Of a DNA stretch of 6,959 nucleotides, positions 1 to 5,945 are shown piece after piece. Origin of the DNA: an uncultured Cellvibrio sp. (GTDB lineage Bacteria; Pseudomonadota; Gammaproteobacteria; Pseudomonadales; Cellvibrionaceae); the NCBI GenBank assembly GCA_946482385.1, contig CAMLRI010000113.1, positions 1-6,959 on the forward strand, in the 5' to 3' direction. Numbering within the stretch: the stretch's first letter is position 1; the number at the start of each line of letters is the position of its first letter. The notes under the pieces are model-generated. The model had not been told where the DNA came from and did not search any database. It saw only the letters and a program-made list of their open reading frames with translations. Made by a program: the position numbers and the translations under genes.

Positions 1-1086
1 CGCGAGCGCAACCGCGAGCGGGAAATTTGGGATGGCTATCGCGCAGGCCCTGAGGGTGCCTGCAGCGAATTTGAAGCGGACGATGCTTTTCCCATCGACG
101 ATATAGACGATATTTTACCCGGCTTGCTTGAAGGCAAGCAGCGCGTTTATTACGCCATGGGTAAGGATGCGGATTTCGACAAGCATGTGATGGATTGGGT
201 GAATACCATTCGCGCAAAGGTGCGCTCCGGCGCGACACCACCCGGTGAATTTTTGGATCTCAGCCATTTTTTAAATGATATGCGCCTGTTCAAAAGCGCG
301 GCGGAATTGCGCGTGATGAAAGAGGCGGGCGATATATCGGCGCGCGCCCATGTGCGGGCCATGCAGGCCTGCAAACCAGGCGTCATGGAATATCAACTGG
401 AAGCGGAAATCCTGCACGAATTCAACATGAGTGGCGCGCGCTTTCCAGCCTACAACACCATCGTCGGCGGCGGTAAAAATGGCTGCATCCTCCACTACAT
501 TGAAAACTCCGCGCCGCTGAAAAATGGCGACCTGGTATTGATCGACGCCGGCTGTGAATTGGATTACTACGCCGCCGACATCACCCGCACCTTTCCCGTC
601 AACGGCAAATTTTCCCCCGAGCAAAAAGCACTCTACGAGATTTGTTTACAGGCGCAGCTGGCGGCCATCGCCGAATGCAAACCGGGCAAGCACTGGAATG
701 ATCCCCACGAGGCGACAGTGCGGGTGATTACCGAAGGCTTGGTCAAGGTTGGTTTGCTGGAAGGCAATGTCGGTGAATTGATCCAGGCCGAAGCCTACAA
801 AGAATTTTATATGCACCGCGCCGGCCACTGGCTGGGGATGGATGTGCACGATGTGGGTGATTACAAGGTCGGCGGCGAGTGGCGCGTACTGGAGCCGGGC
901 ATGGTACTGACGGTGGAGCCGGGTATTTATGTGGCGCCCGACAACGAGCGGGTCGCTAAAAAATGGCGCGGTATAGGCATACGTATTGAAGACGATGTGG
1001 TCATCACCAAAGATGGCCATGAAGTGCTCACCAGCGGCGTCCCCAAAACCGTCGCTGAAATTGAAGCCTTGATGGCGGCAGCTTGA
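1..1086 (+). CDS. pepP: Xaa-Pro aminopeptidase (aminopeptidase P), 5' end cut off by the window
   Basis: This cytoplasmic M24-family metallopeptidase removes an N-terminal residue that precedes proline. The frame is open from base 1, so the gene starts outside the window. The 361 codons seen compare with about 440 residues in E. coli PepP, so roughly 80 N-terminal residues are missing. The segment starting RERNREREIWDGYR matches the end of the PepP N-terminal domain. The pita-bread catalytic domain follows and has all five dimetal ligands. Numbered from base 1, these are D182 (IDAGC), D193 (ADITRTFPVNGKF), H276 (GHWLGMDVHD), E306 (VEPG) and E330 (IRIEDD), with H283 as the proton-shuttle histidine. 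Spacing D182-D193-H276 equals that of E. coli D260-D271-H354. A TTG at 124 could be mistaken for a start, but coding continues upstream of it. The TGA stop overlaps the possible TTG start of the next gene, which fits the conserved pepP-ubiH-ubiI operon. Confidence 0.96.
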   Translation, partial: RERNREREIWDGYRAGPEGACSEFEADDAFPIDDIDDILPGLLEGKQRVYYAMGKDADFDKHVMDWVNTIRAKVRSGATPPGEFLDLSHFLNDMRLFKSAAELRVMKEAGDISARAHVRAMQACKPGVMEYQLEAEILHEFNMSGARFPAYNTIVGGGKNGCILHYIENSAPLKNGDLVLIDAGCELDYYAADITRTFPVNGKFSPEQKALYEICLQAQLAAIAECKPGKHWNDPHEATVRVITEGLVKVGLLEGNVGELIQAEAYKEFYMHRAGHWLGMDVHDVGDYKVGGEWRVLEPGMVLTVEPGIYVAPDNERVAKKWRGIGIRIEDDVVITKDGHEVLTSGVPKTVAEIEALMAAA

Positions 1087-1091
1087 TCGGC

Positions 1092-3605
1092 ATGGCCAAG
1101 GTGCAAGCGGTGGATATCGCCATTATCGGTGGCGGCATGGTGGGCACCAGCCTCGCCAGTATGCTCGCCGCCGCCCTGCCGCACTTATCTATTGCCTTAA
1201 TTGAAAGCCAGCCCCTGGTAGATAACGGCCAGGCCTATCAACCCAGTTTTGATGCGCGCTCCACTGCGCTCGCCCAGGGCAGTGTGGAAATCCTGCGCGA
1301 GCTGGGCGTGTGGCAGCGGCTGGCGGCCCATGTTACGGCCATCCGGCAAGTGCATGTGTCGGATCGCGGCCACCTGCTGGGTGGCTTAATCGACGCCGGC
1401 GAGCAATCCCTGGATGCCGTTGGCTATGTGGTGGAGAACGCCTGGCTCGGCCAGGTGCTGCTCGGCCATGTGCAGGCCCAGGCCAATATCCAATGCCTGG
1501 CCCCCGCCAGTGTTGAGCAGATCAACCCGCTGGCCGATGGTGTTCTGTTGGAGGTGACGAGTCCCGCTGGCGGTTTCAGCCTCCATGCCCGCCTGGCGGT
1601 GGTGGCCGATGGCGGCGATTCACCCCTGCGCCGCGCCCTGGGTATTGCCACCCAGGTGCGCGACTACGGCCAAACCGCACTTATCACCAACCTGGAGTTT
1701 AGCCAGCCCCACGCCGGTATCGCCTACGAGCGCTTTACCGAGCAGGGGCCTATTGCCCTTCTGCCCTTGGGGGAATCGCCCCAGGCAAGCCGTGCGGCAC
1801 TGGTGTGGACCCTGCCGGCGGAACAGGCCGATGCGGTTATGGCCTTGCCGGATGGGGAATTCCTGGCGCGCTTGCAGCAGGAGTTTGGTTTTCGCGCCGG
1901 CCGCTTTACCCGCGTCGCCAAGCGTTTTGCCTACCCGCTGCAATTGGTGCTGGCGGAAGAGCAAATCCGCTCGCATCTGGTATTACTGGGCAACGCCGCC
2001 CACTTTTTACATCCGGTGGCAGGCCAGGGTTTCAACTTGGCACTGCGCGATTGCGCCGCCCTGGTGGAAAGCCTGCGCCTGATGCCCGATAAATCCCCCG
2101 GCGACCTGGCGCTGCTGCAAAGCTATATGGCGCGGCAGAGCCTGGATCAGCAACTCACCCTGGAATTCAGCGATAAATTGGTGCGCCTGTTTTCCTCGGC
2201 GCAGTTGCCACTGGTGGCTTTGCGCCACCTGGGCTTGCTCAGCCTGGAAACCCTGGCGCCGCTCAAACGCCGTTTTGCCGCCCACACCATGGGCACCGGC
2301 GGGCGCCAATTCCGCTGGCGCGAGCTGCCGGCCGGGGATGGTGTTGTTGTGCCTGCGAGTGCGGTGGCGGCAACTGCCTGCGCGCCGCAAATGGATATTG
2401 GCCAGGTCGACCTGGCTATTGTCGGCGCCGGTTTGGTGGGCGCCAGCCTCGCCTGTGCGGTTGCGCAGGCTGCGCCCGAGTGGCGCATTGCCGTTATTGA
2501 GGCCGGTGGAGAAACGCCCCGCTATCAAGGCGTGGATTTTGACCCCCGGGTGGTTGCCCTCACCCTGGCCTCCCAGCAGTTGCTGGCACAGATTGGCTGT
2601 TGGGATGCCATAGTCGCCCAGCGGCTGTGCGCCTACAGCGATATGAAAGTCTGGGATGGTGAAGGCACGGCGGCCATCCATTTTGATGCCGCTGAAGTGC
2701 GTCAGCCGCAACTGGGTTATATCGTGGAAAATTCGGTGATAGTCCAGGCATTGCGCCAGCGCATGGCGCAGCTGGGCAATATCCAGCTGCTGCAGCCGGC
2801 GGCGGTGGAGTCGCTGGTGCAGCGCGAGACAGCAACAGACAAAACCATTATTCATCTATCCAGCGGTGCCAGCCTGGGCGCATCCCTGTTAATTGCCGCC
2901 GATGGCGCCCGCTCCAAAGTGCGCGAGCTGGCGGGATTCAGCACCCGCGAGTGGGATTACGGGCAGCAGGCAATTATCACCACGGTGCGCAGCGAAAAGT
3001 CCCATGAATTCACCGCCTGGCAGCGGTTTATGCACACAGGGCCGCTGGCCTTTTTACCTTTGCAGCACCAGGGCGATAGCCATTACTGCTCGATTGTTTG
3101 GTCGGCGGATACCGCCCTGGCAGAGCAATTAATGGCGCTGGATGACTGCGAATTTTGCGCGCGCCTGGGCGCCGCTTTTGAATATCGTTTGGGTGCTGTT
3201 GAGCATTGCGCCCAGCGTTTTGCCATTCCCCTGCGCCAGCGGCACGCCAGCCACTACGTACAGCCGGGCATCGCCCTGGTGGGCGACGCGGCACACAATA
3301 TCCACCCCCTGGCCGGCCAGGGGGTTAACCTGGGTTTGCTTGATGTTGCCGTATTGGCGCAGGAACTGGCGCGCGCGCGCCAGCGCGGTTTGCCGCTGCA
3401 GGATGAATCCATACTGCGCCGCTACCAGCGCCAGCGTTTGGCCGGCAACCTGGGCATGATGGGTGCCATGGAAGCCTTCAAACGTTTATTTGGTTCGCGT
3501 AATTTGGCCGTAAATTGGCTGCGCAATGCCGGAGTGCGCCAACTAGACTCACTGCCAGCCATTAAGAAAATCATTATCAACAATGCCTTGGGCATAGTGG
3601 ATTAG
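1092..3605 (+). CDS. ubiH/ubiI: Fused UbiH-UbiI ubiquinone biosynthesis hydroxylase (two FAD monooxygenase domains in one chain)
   Basis: One open frame of 837 codons encodes two complete flavoprotein hydroxylases of the UbiH/UbiF/VisC/COQ6 family, normally about 400 residues each. In known family members UbiI hydroxylates C5 and UbiH C1 of the ubiquinone ring. The UbiH-like half (about residues 1-400) has the FAD dinucleotide motif GGGMVG (13-18), FDARSTALAQGS, HVSDRGH, the DG motif (D173-G174) and GNAAHFLHPVAGQGFN (300-315). GNAA in place of GDAA is also typical of E. coli UbiH. A linker of about 35 residues (401-438) follows. The UbiI-like half has GAGLVG (445-450), FDPRVVALTLAS, KVWDGEG, D604-G605, GDAAHNIHPLAGQGVN (731 onward) and a UbiI-like C-terminus. 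ATG at 1092 is preferred. A TTG at 1083 would add three residues and overlap the pepP stop. Neither has a clear ribosome-binding site, so translation may be coupled to pepP. No stop occurs in any forward frame across the junction, so the fusion does not look like a simple indel artefact. Confidence 0.93.
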   Translation: MAKVQAVDIAIIGGGMVGTSLASMLAAALPHLSIALIESQPLVDNGQAYQPSFDARSTALAQGSVEILRELGVWQRLAAHVTAIRQVHVSDRGHLLGGLIDAGEQSLDAVGYVVENAWLGQVLLGHVQAQANIQCLAPASVEQINPLADGVLLEVTSPAGGFSLHARLAVVADGGDSPLRRALGIATQVRDYGQTALITNLEFSQPHAGIAYERFTEQGPIALLPLGESPQASRAALVWTLPAEQADAVMALPDGEFLARLQQEFGFRAGRFTRVAKRFAYPLQLVLAEEQIRSHLVLLGNAAHFLHPVAGQGFNLALRDCAALVESLRLMPDKSPGDLALLQSYMARQSLDQQLTLEFSDKLVRLFSSAQLPLVALRHLGLLSLETLAPLKRRFAAHTMGTGGRQFRWRELPAGDGVVVPASAVAATACAPQMDIGQVDLAIVGAGLVGASLACAVAQAAPEWRIAVIEAGGETPRYQGVDFDPRVVALTLASQQLLAQIGCWDAIVAQRLCAYSDMKVWDGEGTAAIHFDAAEVRQPQLGYIVENSVIVQALRQRMAQLGNIQLLQPAAVESLVQRETATDKTIIHLSSGASLGASLLIAADGARSKVRELAGFSTREWDYGQQAIITTVRSEKSHEFTAWQRFMHTGPLAFLPLQHQGDSHYCSIVWSADTALAEQLMALDDCEFCARLGAAFEYRLGAVEHCAQRFAIPLRQRHASHYVQPGIALVGDAAHNIHPLAGQGVNLGLLDVAVLAQELARARQRGLPLQDESILRRYQRQRLAGNLGMMGAMEAFKRLFGSRNLAVNWLRNAGVRQLDSLPAIKKIIINNALGIVD
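2391..2393 (+). other. In-frame internal ATG at the start of the UbiI-like half
   Basis: This methionine (residue 434 of the fused protein) lies five residues before VDLAIVGAGLVG, the place where a free-standing UbiI would normally begin. It is probably a relic of the ancestral ubiI start codon. The bases just upstream (GCGCGCCGCAA) contain no convincing Shine-Dalgarno sequence, so separate production of a UbiI chain is possible but not supported. Confidence 0.35.
3304..3325. repeat. Perfect 22-base palindrome inside the UbiI-like coding region
   Basis: The two 11-base arms, ACCCCCTGGCC and its exact reverse complement, meet with no spacer around GGCCGGCC. The palindrome falls on the codons for the conserved HPLAGQGV motif of the second hydroxylase domain. 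The equivalent motif in the first domain (about 2010-2035) is not palindromic. Protein constraint and GC-rich codon choice may be enough to explain it. Confidence 0.85.
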
Positions 3606-3608
3606 CGC

Positions 3609-3613
3609 AGAGG
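3609..3613 (+). promoter_or_regulatory. Ribosome-binding site of the MgtC-family gene
   Basis: AGAGG lies six bases before the ATG at 3620 and four bases after the UbiH-UbiI stop. It supports the chosen start over the second ATG at 3626. Confidence 0.7.
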
Positions 3614-3619
3614 TTATCT

Positions 3620-4135
3620 ATGAATATGGAGGCATTGTTAAGCATCGCCCCCTTTGATTGGCCCGCGGTGGGCACATCGCTGCTGTGCGGCACCATTATC
3701 GGTATGGAGCGCCAGCTGCGCGGCAAACCGGTGGGCATCCGCACCTCCTCATTAATCACCCTGGGTACTTATATTTTTGTCGCCGCCTCCCTGGCGATTT
3801 CCGCCAGCCTGGCGGGGCCGGAAAAAGTGGTTACAGACCCCTCGCGCATTATCGGCCAGGTAATTACCGGCATAGGTTTTCTCGGCGCCGGAGTCATGCT
3901 GGCGCGCGATGGTGTGGTGCTGGGGGTGACCTCGGCGGCAACGATTTGGGCATTGGCGGCCATAGGCGTGTGTATCGCCATTGGCTACAACCTGGTGGCG
4001 ATCAAATTATCCCTGGTAGTGATTGGTGTATTGGTGGGGGTGGACTTGTTGGAGGATTACTCCCAGGCATTTACCCGCGGTGTGCATAAAAAATATCAGG
4101 ATTGGCGCGGCAAAAATAAAACCAGTTCCGACTGA
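3620..4135 (+). CDS. MgtC/SapB-family inner-membrane protein (short form)
   Basis: The 171-residue product has the MgtC/SapB membrane domain. Its signatures are GMERQLRGKPVGIRTSSLI (28-46), RIIGQVITGIGFLGAGVM (76-93) and TSAATIWALAAIG (104-116). About five membrane segments are predicted by eye, near residues 15-29, 43-62, 79-96, 106-123 and 127-142, followed by a short basic tail. Salmonella MgtC has an extra C-terminal cytoplasmic domain that is absent here, so this is the short SapB-like form. MgtC itself supports growth in low magnesium and within macrophages and affects the F-type ATP synthase. Short environmental homologues have no agreed role, so no specific function is assigned. It starts 14 bases after the fused ubi gene with a good ribosome-binding site and is probably cotranscribed with it. 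No magnesium-sensing leader can fit in that gap. Confidence 0.9.
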   Translation: MNMEALLSIAPFDWPAVGTSLLCGTIIGMERQLRGKPVGIRTSSLITLGTYIFVAASLAISASLAGPEKVVTDPSRIIGQVITGIGFLGAGVMLARDGVVLGVTSAATIWALAAIGVCIAIGYNLVAIKLSLVVIGVLVGVDLLEDYSQAFTRGVHKKYQDWRGKNKTSSD

Positions 4136-4191
4136 TAAATTTTTGCGTGTCACAACGGTGTAAAAAAGTAACAGTACCCTGAGGCATTTTC

Positions 4192-4566
4192 ATGAGTAAA
4201 ACACGCGCACTGGCGCTGGTATTAAATCTGCTCCTGCTGTTGTTATTAATTGCTTCAGTGCTGGGGTTTATTTCCTTTGGTAATGCTTACGGGGCTTTTT
4301 TGGCGTTGGTTACAGCTGCTATTGCCTGGGGTGTATTCCGCCACAACCGTTGGGGTTATTTTGCCGCTGCCGCCTGGGGCCTGGCCTGTTACCAATTGGC
4401 CAAGCAGGGCTATGAATTCCAGGCTATTAAACGCCAAGTGATGCTTGTCGGTTTTTTTGTCATCCCGGTTGCACTGTTTTTGCACGAGGTACTGGCAAAA
4501 GTGCCCGCAAAAACTGCAACAGGCGACGACAAAGATGATTCATCCGGGCGCAATATGCCGGGTTAA
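4192..4566 (+). CDS. Small four-helix membrane protein of unknown function
   Basis: I do not recognise a family. The 124-residue product begins MSKTRALALVLNLLLLLLLI and shows four likely membrane segments, at about residues 7-27, 33-49, 56-70 and 83-102. A hydrophilic, acidic tail follows (GDDKDDSSGR, 111-120). Aromatic and tryptophan residues cluster in the middle (FRHNRWGYFAAAAWG). The start is supported by GAGG at 4181-4184, seven bases before the ATG. It lies 56 bases after the MgtC-family gene, so it could be the last gene of that string or have its own promoter. No clear terminator separates the two. The steady hydrophobic pattern and good ribosome-binding site make it a credible gene. 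Confidence 0.75.
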   Translation: MSKTRALALVLNLLLLLLLIASVLGFISFGNAYGAFLALVTAAIAWGVFRHNRWGYFAAAAWGLACYQLAKQGYEFQAIKRQVMLVGFFVIPVALFLHEVLAKVPAKTATGDDKDDSSGRNMPG

Positions 4567-4587
4567 ATCCGGGGTTGTTACCCAAGT

Positions 4588-4610
4588 GGCAAAATAATGT
4601 ACTTATTGCC
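4588..4610. repeat. Imperfect inverted repeat between the membrane-protein gene and the cold-shock promoter
   Basis: GGCAA and TTGCC flank an AT-rich centre. Pairing extends to TAA/TTA if two adenines are bulged. No run of T follows, so it is not a convincing intrinsic terminator. Its place 20 bases upstream of the -35 box would also fit a protein-binding site. This is a weak call. Confidence 0.3.
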
Positions 4611-4629
4611 GAAATTCACTGAGAATCGC

Positions 4630-4657
4630 TTGACTCCCGCTGTGCAAGTGCTTTAAT
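4630..4657 (+). promoter_or_regulatory. Sigma70-like promoter for the cold-shock gene
   Basis: TTGACT (4630-4635, five of six matches to TTGACA) is separated by 16 bases from TTTAAT (4652-4657, five of six matches to TATAAT). Transcription would start near 4664, leaving a leader of about 187 bases before the csp start codon. It is the best promoter match seen in this intergenic region. Confidence 0.55.
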
Positions 4658-4663
4658 TTTGAA

Positions 4664-4850
4664 CCGCTACAGATTGAGATTCGACCCAAGACTAGGCTTT
4701 TGTAAGACATCCGCTTGCTCAAGACACTTGGACGCACCACGACCTGAGCAATAGCTTTATTAACAAGCTATACCACCCTGGCTTTTAGTAAAGTCGGTTA
4801 ATTTGTTCGGTCAGCATAGCTGACACTTTTTGATGCAAGACGAGGAATTT
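4664..4850 (+). promoter_or_regulatory. Long structured 5' leader of the cold-shock gene
   Basis: The stretch from the predicted transcription start to the csp start codon has no plausible ORF but has three inverted repeats in a row. TTGCTCA (4715-4721) can pair with TGAGCAA (4745-4751) around a 23-base loop. ATAGCTT (4751-4757) can pair with AAGCTAT (4765-4771) around a seven-base loop. GTCAGC (4810-4815) can pair with GCTGAC (4819-4824) around ATA. E. coli cspA has a leader of about 160 bases that refolds in the cold to raise translation. A similar role is inferred here from length and structure only. I saw no copy of the E. coli cold-box sequence. Confidence 0.5.
4810..4831 (+). terminator. 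Terminator-like hairpin within the cold-shock leader (possible attenuator)
   Basis: A perfect six-base-pair stem, GTCAGC-ATA-GCTGAC, is followed by ACTTTTT and ends 19 bases before the csp ATG. The shape resembles a small intrinsic terminator, but the stem is short and the three-base loop is tight. Leaky termination or a ribosome-access element are both possible. Confidence 0.35.
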
Positions 4851-5060
4851 ATGTCAGATCTAGTCTCTGGTGTTGTTAAATGGTTTAACGATGACAAGGG
4901 TTACGGTTTTATTGAGCGTGAAGGTGGTGCCGATGTATTCGTTCACTTCCGCGCAATCAACGGATCCGGTCGCAGAACTTTGAAAGAAGGCCAAAAAGTC
5001 ACTTTCGAAGTAACCCAAGGCCAAAAAGGCCCGCAAGCGGAAAACGTAACTCCACTCTAA
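4851..5060 (+). CDS. Cold-shock-domain protein (CspA family)
   Basis: The 69-residue product is a full single cold-shock domain, a five-stranded OB-fold that binds single-stranded RNA and DNA and acts as an RNA chaperone. Both RNA-binding motifs are intact: RNP1 is KGYGFIE (residues 16-22) and RNP2 is VFVHF (29-33). W11 and F12 of VKWFN complete the aromatic face. The length is normal for the family. ATG at 4851 is chosen because GAGG at 4842-4845 lies five bases upstream and because [13 protein letters not shown] is the expected start. A TTG at 4830 or ATG at 4833 would add an atypical extension. It is flanked by its own promoter, long leader and strong terminator, so it is likely monocistronic. 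Which paralogue it is (cold-induced, or constitutive like CspC/CspE) cannot be told from the protein alone. Confidence 0.96.
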   Translation: MSDLVSGVVKWFNDDKGYGFIEREGGADVFVHFRAINGSGRRTLKEGQKVTFEVTQGQKGPQAENVTPL

Positions 5061-5075
5061 GTTGAGTTAACCACC

Positions 5076-5113
5076 AAGGGGTGATTGAGCAATCAATCGC
5101 CCCTTGTTGTTTT
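5076..5113 (+). terminator. Strong intrinsic terminator of the cold-shock gene
   Basis: The arms AAGGGGTGATTGA (5076-5088) and TCAATCGCCCCTT (5093-5105) form a 13-base-pair stem with one G-T wobble, closed by a GCAA tetraloop. GTTGTTTT (5106-5113) follows as the T-rich tract. It begins 15 bases after the csp stop codon. Confidence 0.92.
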
Positions 5114-5206
5114 GGGTGATCGTTTTATCTGCTGTCATAGCTGCTCCTTCCGGCAGAGCTGTCGAACGCTCGCTGTGCAATATTCTCCTTTCCTGTTTGT
5201 GTGGCC

Positions 5207-5524
5207 ATGCTGAGTCTCCCTTTGTTGTTGTGGCTAATCGCCCTGTGCATTGCGATTTTGTATTGGCGCAATGCGCTGCATATTAAAGAGCGCGCCTACC
5301 AGGCTGCGCGCAAGCACTGCGATGAAATGCAGGTGCAAATGCTCGATGAATCTGTGTATTTGCGCCGTTTGTGGTTAAAGCGCAACAGCCAGGGTAAGTT
5401 GGTATTTTGGCGCGCTTTCTATTTTGAATTTACCGTTTCCGGTGCGGACCGCTATTTTGGCCGAGTACTTATGTTGGGCGGCCAGATAGAAGCAATACAG
5501 CTGGAACCCCATCGCTTACATTAA
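5207..5524 (+). CDS. DUF3301-type membrane-anchored small protein
   Basis: The 105-residue product has one N-terminal membrane segment (about residues 3-20, LSLPLLLWLIALCIAILY) and a soluble basic remainder. The features ERAYQAARKHCDEMQVQMLDESVYLRRLWLKR and FYFEFTVSGADRYFGRVLMLG match my memory of the DUF3301 family, a proteobacterial family of unknown function. The segment most likely anchors it in the inner membrane with the C-terminal part in the cytoplasm. ATG at 5207 is chosen; a GTG at 5201 would add two residues. Neither has a visible ribosome-binding site, so the exact start is uncertain. It begins 93 bases after the csp terminator, so a promoter should lie in that gap, but I found no convincing -35/-10 pair. 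It is the first gene of a close run with the GNAT and NUDIX genes. Confidence 0.8.
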   Translation: MLSLPLLLWLIALCIAILYWRNALHIKERAYQAARKHCDEMQVQMLDESVYLRRLWLKRNSQGKLVFWRAFYFEFTVSGADRYFGRVLMLGGQIEAIQLEPHRLH

Positions 5525-5540
5525 AGATTGCAGGCTGCTT

Positions 5541-5945
5541 ATGACTATCACCTACCGCCATGATGCGCCGTTGGATATTGATCAGGTGATTGCGCTTTAC
5601 CAGCGCACCAGCCTGGGTGCGCGCCGCCCGGTAGATAAGCCGGATGTTTTTGCCGGTATGATCAACAACGCCAATTTAATTATTTCCGCCTGGGACGATC
5701 AGCGTCTGGTGGGTATAGCGCGTGCGCTAACGGATTTTGTGTACGTTACCTATCTGGCCGATTTGGCGGTAGACGAAGCCTACCAATGCCGTGGTATAGG
5801 CAAACAACTGTTGGACGAAGTGCAAAAACACACCCAACCAGAATGCATGATGGTGTTGCTGGCGGCCCCCCAGGCCAACGACTACTACCCCAAGTTGGGT
5901 TTTACCCACAACCCGCGCGCCTGGATGCTAAAGAGTAATTACTGA
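5541..5945 (+). CDS. GNAT-family N-acetyltransferase
   Basis: The 134-residue product is a small single-domain GCN5-related acetyltransferase that would transfer an acetyl group from acetyl-CoA to an amine. The acetyl-CoA pyrophosphate-binding motif A is clear: YLADLAVDEAYQCRGIGKQLLDEV, with the Q82-x-x-G85-x-G87 loop. The preceding strand (LVGIARALTD, 56-65) and the C-terminal YYPKLGF motif (115-121) are also standard for the family. The substrate cannot be inferred. It starts 16 bases after the DUF3301 gene, with a modest CAGG ribosome-binding site six bases upstream. Its TGA overlaps the ATG of the NUDIX gene (TGATG), which implies a shared transcript and probably coupled translation. Confidence 0.92.
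   Translation: MTITYRHDAPLDIDQVIALYQRTSLGARRPVDKPDVFAGMINNANLIISAWDDQRLVGIARALTDFVYVTYLADLAVDEAYQCRGIGKQLLDEVQKHTQPECMMVLLAAPQANDYYPKLGFTHNPRAWMLKSNY

Noticed and set aside
124..126. TTG as the start of the pepP gene
   Set aside because: The same frame is open to base 1 and encodes recognisable PepP sequence (RERNREREIWDGYR), so the true start is outside the window.
1585..2082. 165-codon plus-strand ORF inside the UbiH half
   Set aside because: It is an out-of-frame reading of the conserved UbiH sequence, with no family resemblance of its own.
2007..2855. Long minus-strand ORF of 282 codons opposite the fused ubi gene
   Set aside because: It lies wholly within a strongly supported gene, has no recognisable motif, and its composition is what GC-rich coding DNA gives on the opposite strand.
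3366..3383. 18-base palindrome with an alternating GC core (CTGGCGCGCGCGCGCCAG)
   Set aside because: It encodes ELARARQ in a variable part of the UbiI half. Short GC repeats like this are expected from alanine and arginine codons in this genome, so I do not see a separate function.
4567..4629. Possible terminator after the four-helix membrane protein gene
   Set aside because: Only a four-base-pair hairpin (GGGT-TGTT-ACCC) and an imperfect GGCAA/TTGCC repeat are present, and neither is followed by a T run.
5114..5206. Promoter for the DUF3301 - GNAT - NUDIX run
   Set aside because: TTGGGT at 5112-5117 could serve as a -35 box, but no hexamer at a suitable distance resembles a -10 box, so I do not call it.
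5104..5286. 60-codon plus-strand ORF beginning in the csp terminator
   Set aside because: Its start lies in the terminator stem, it has no ribosome-binding site, and it overlaps the better supported DUF3301 gene in another frame.
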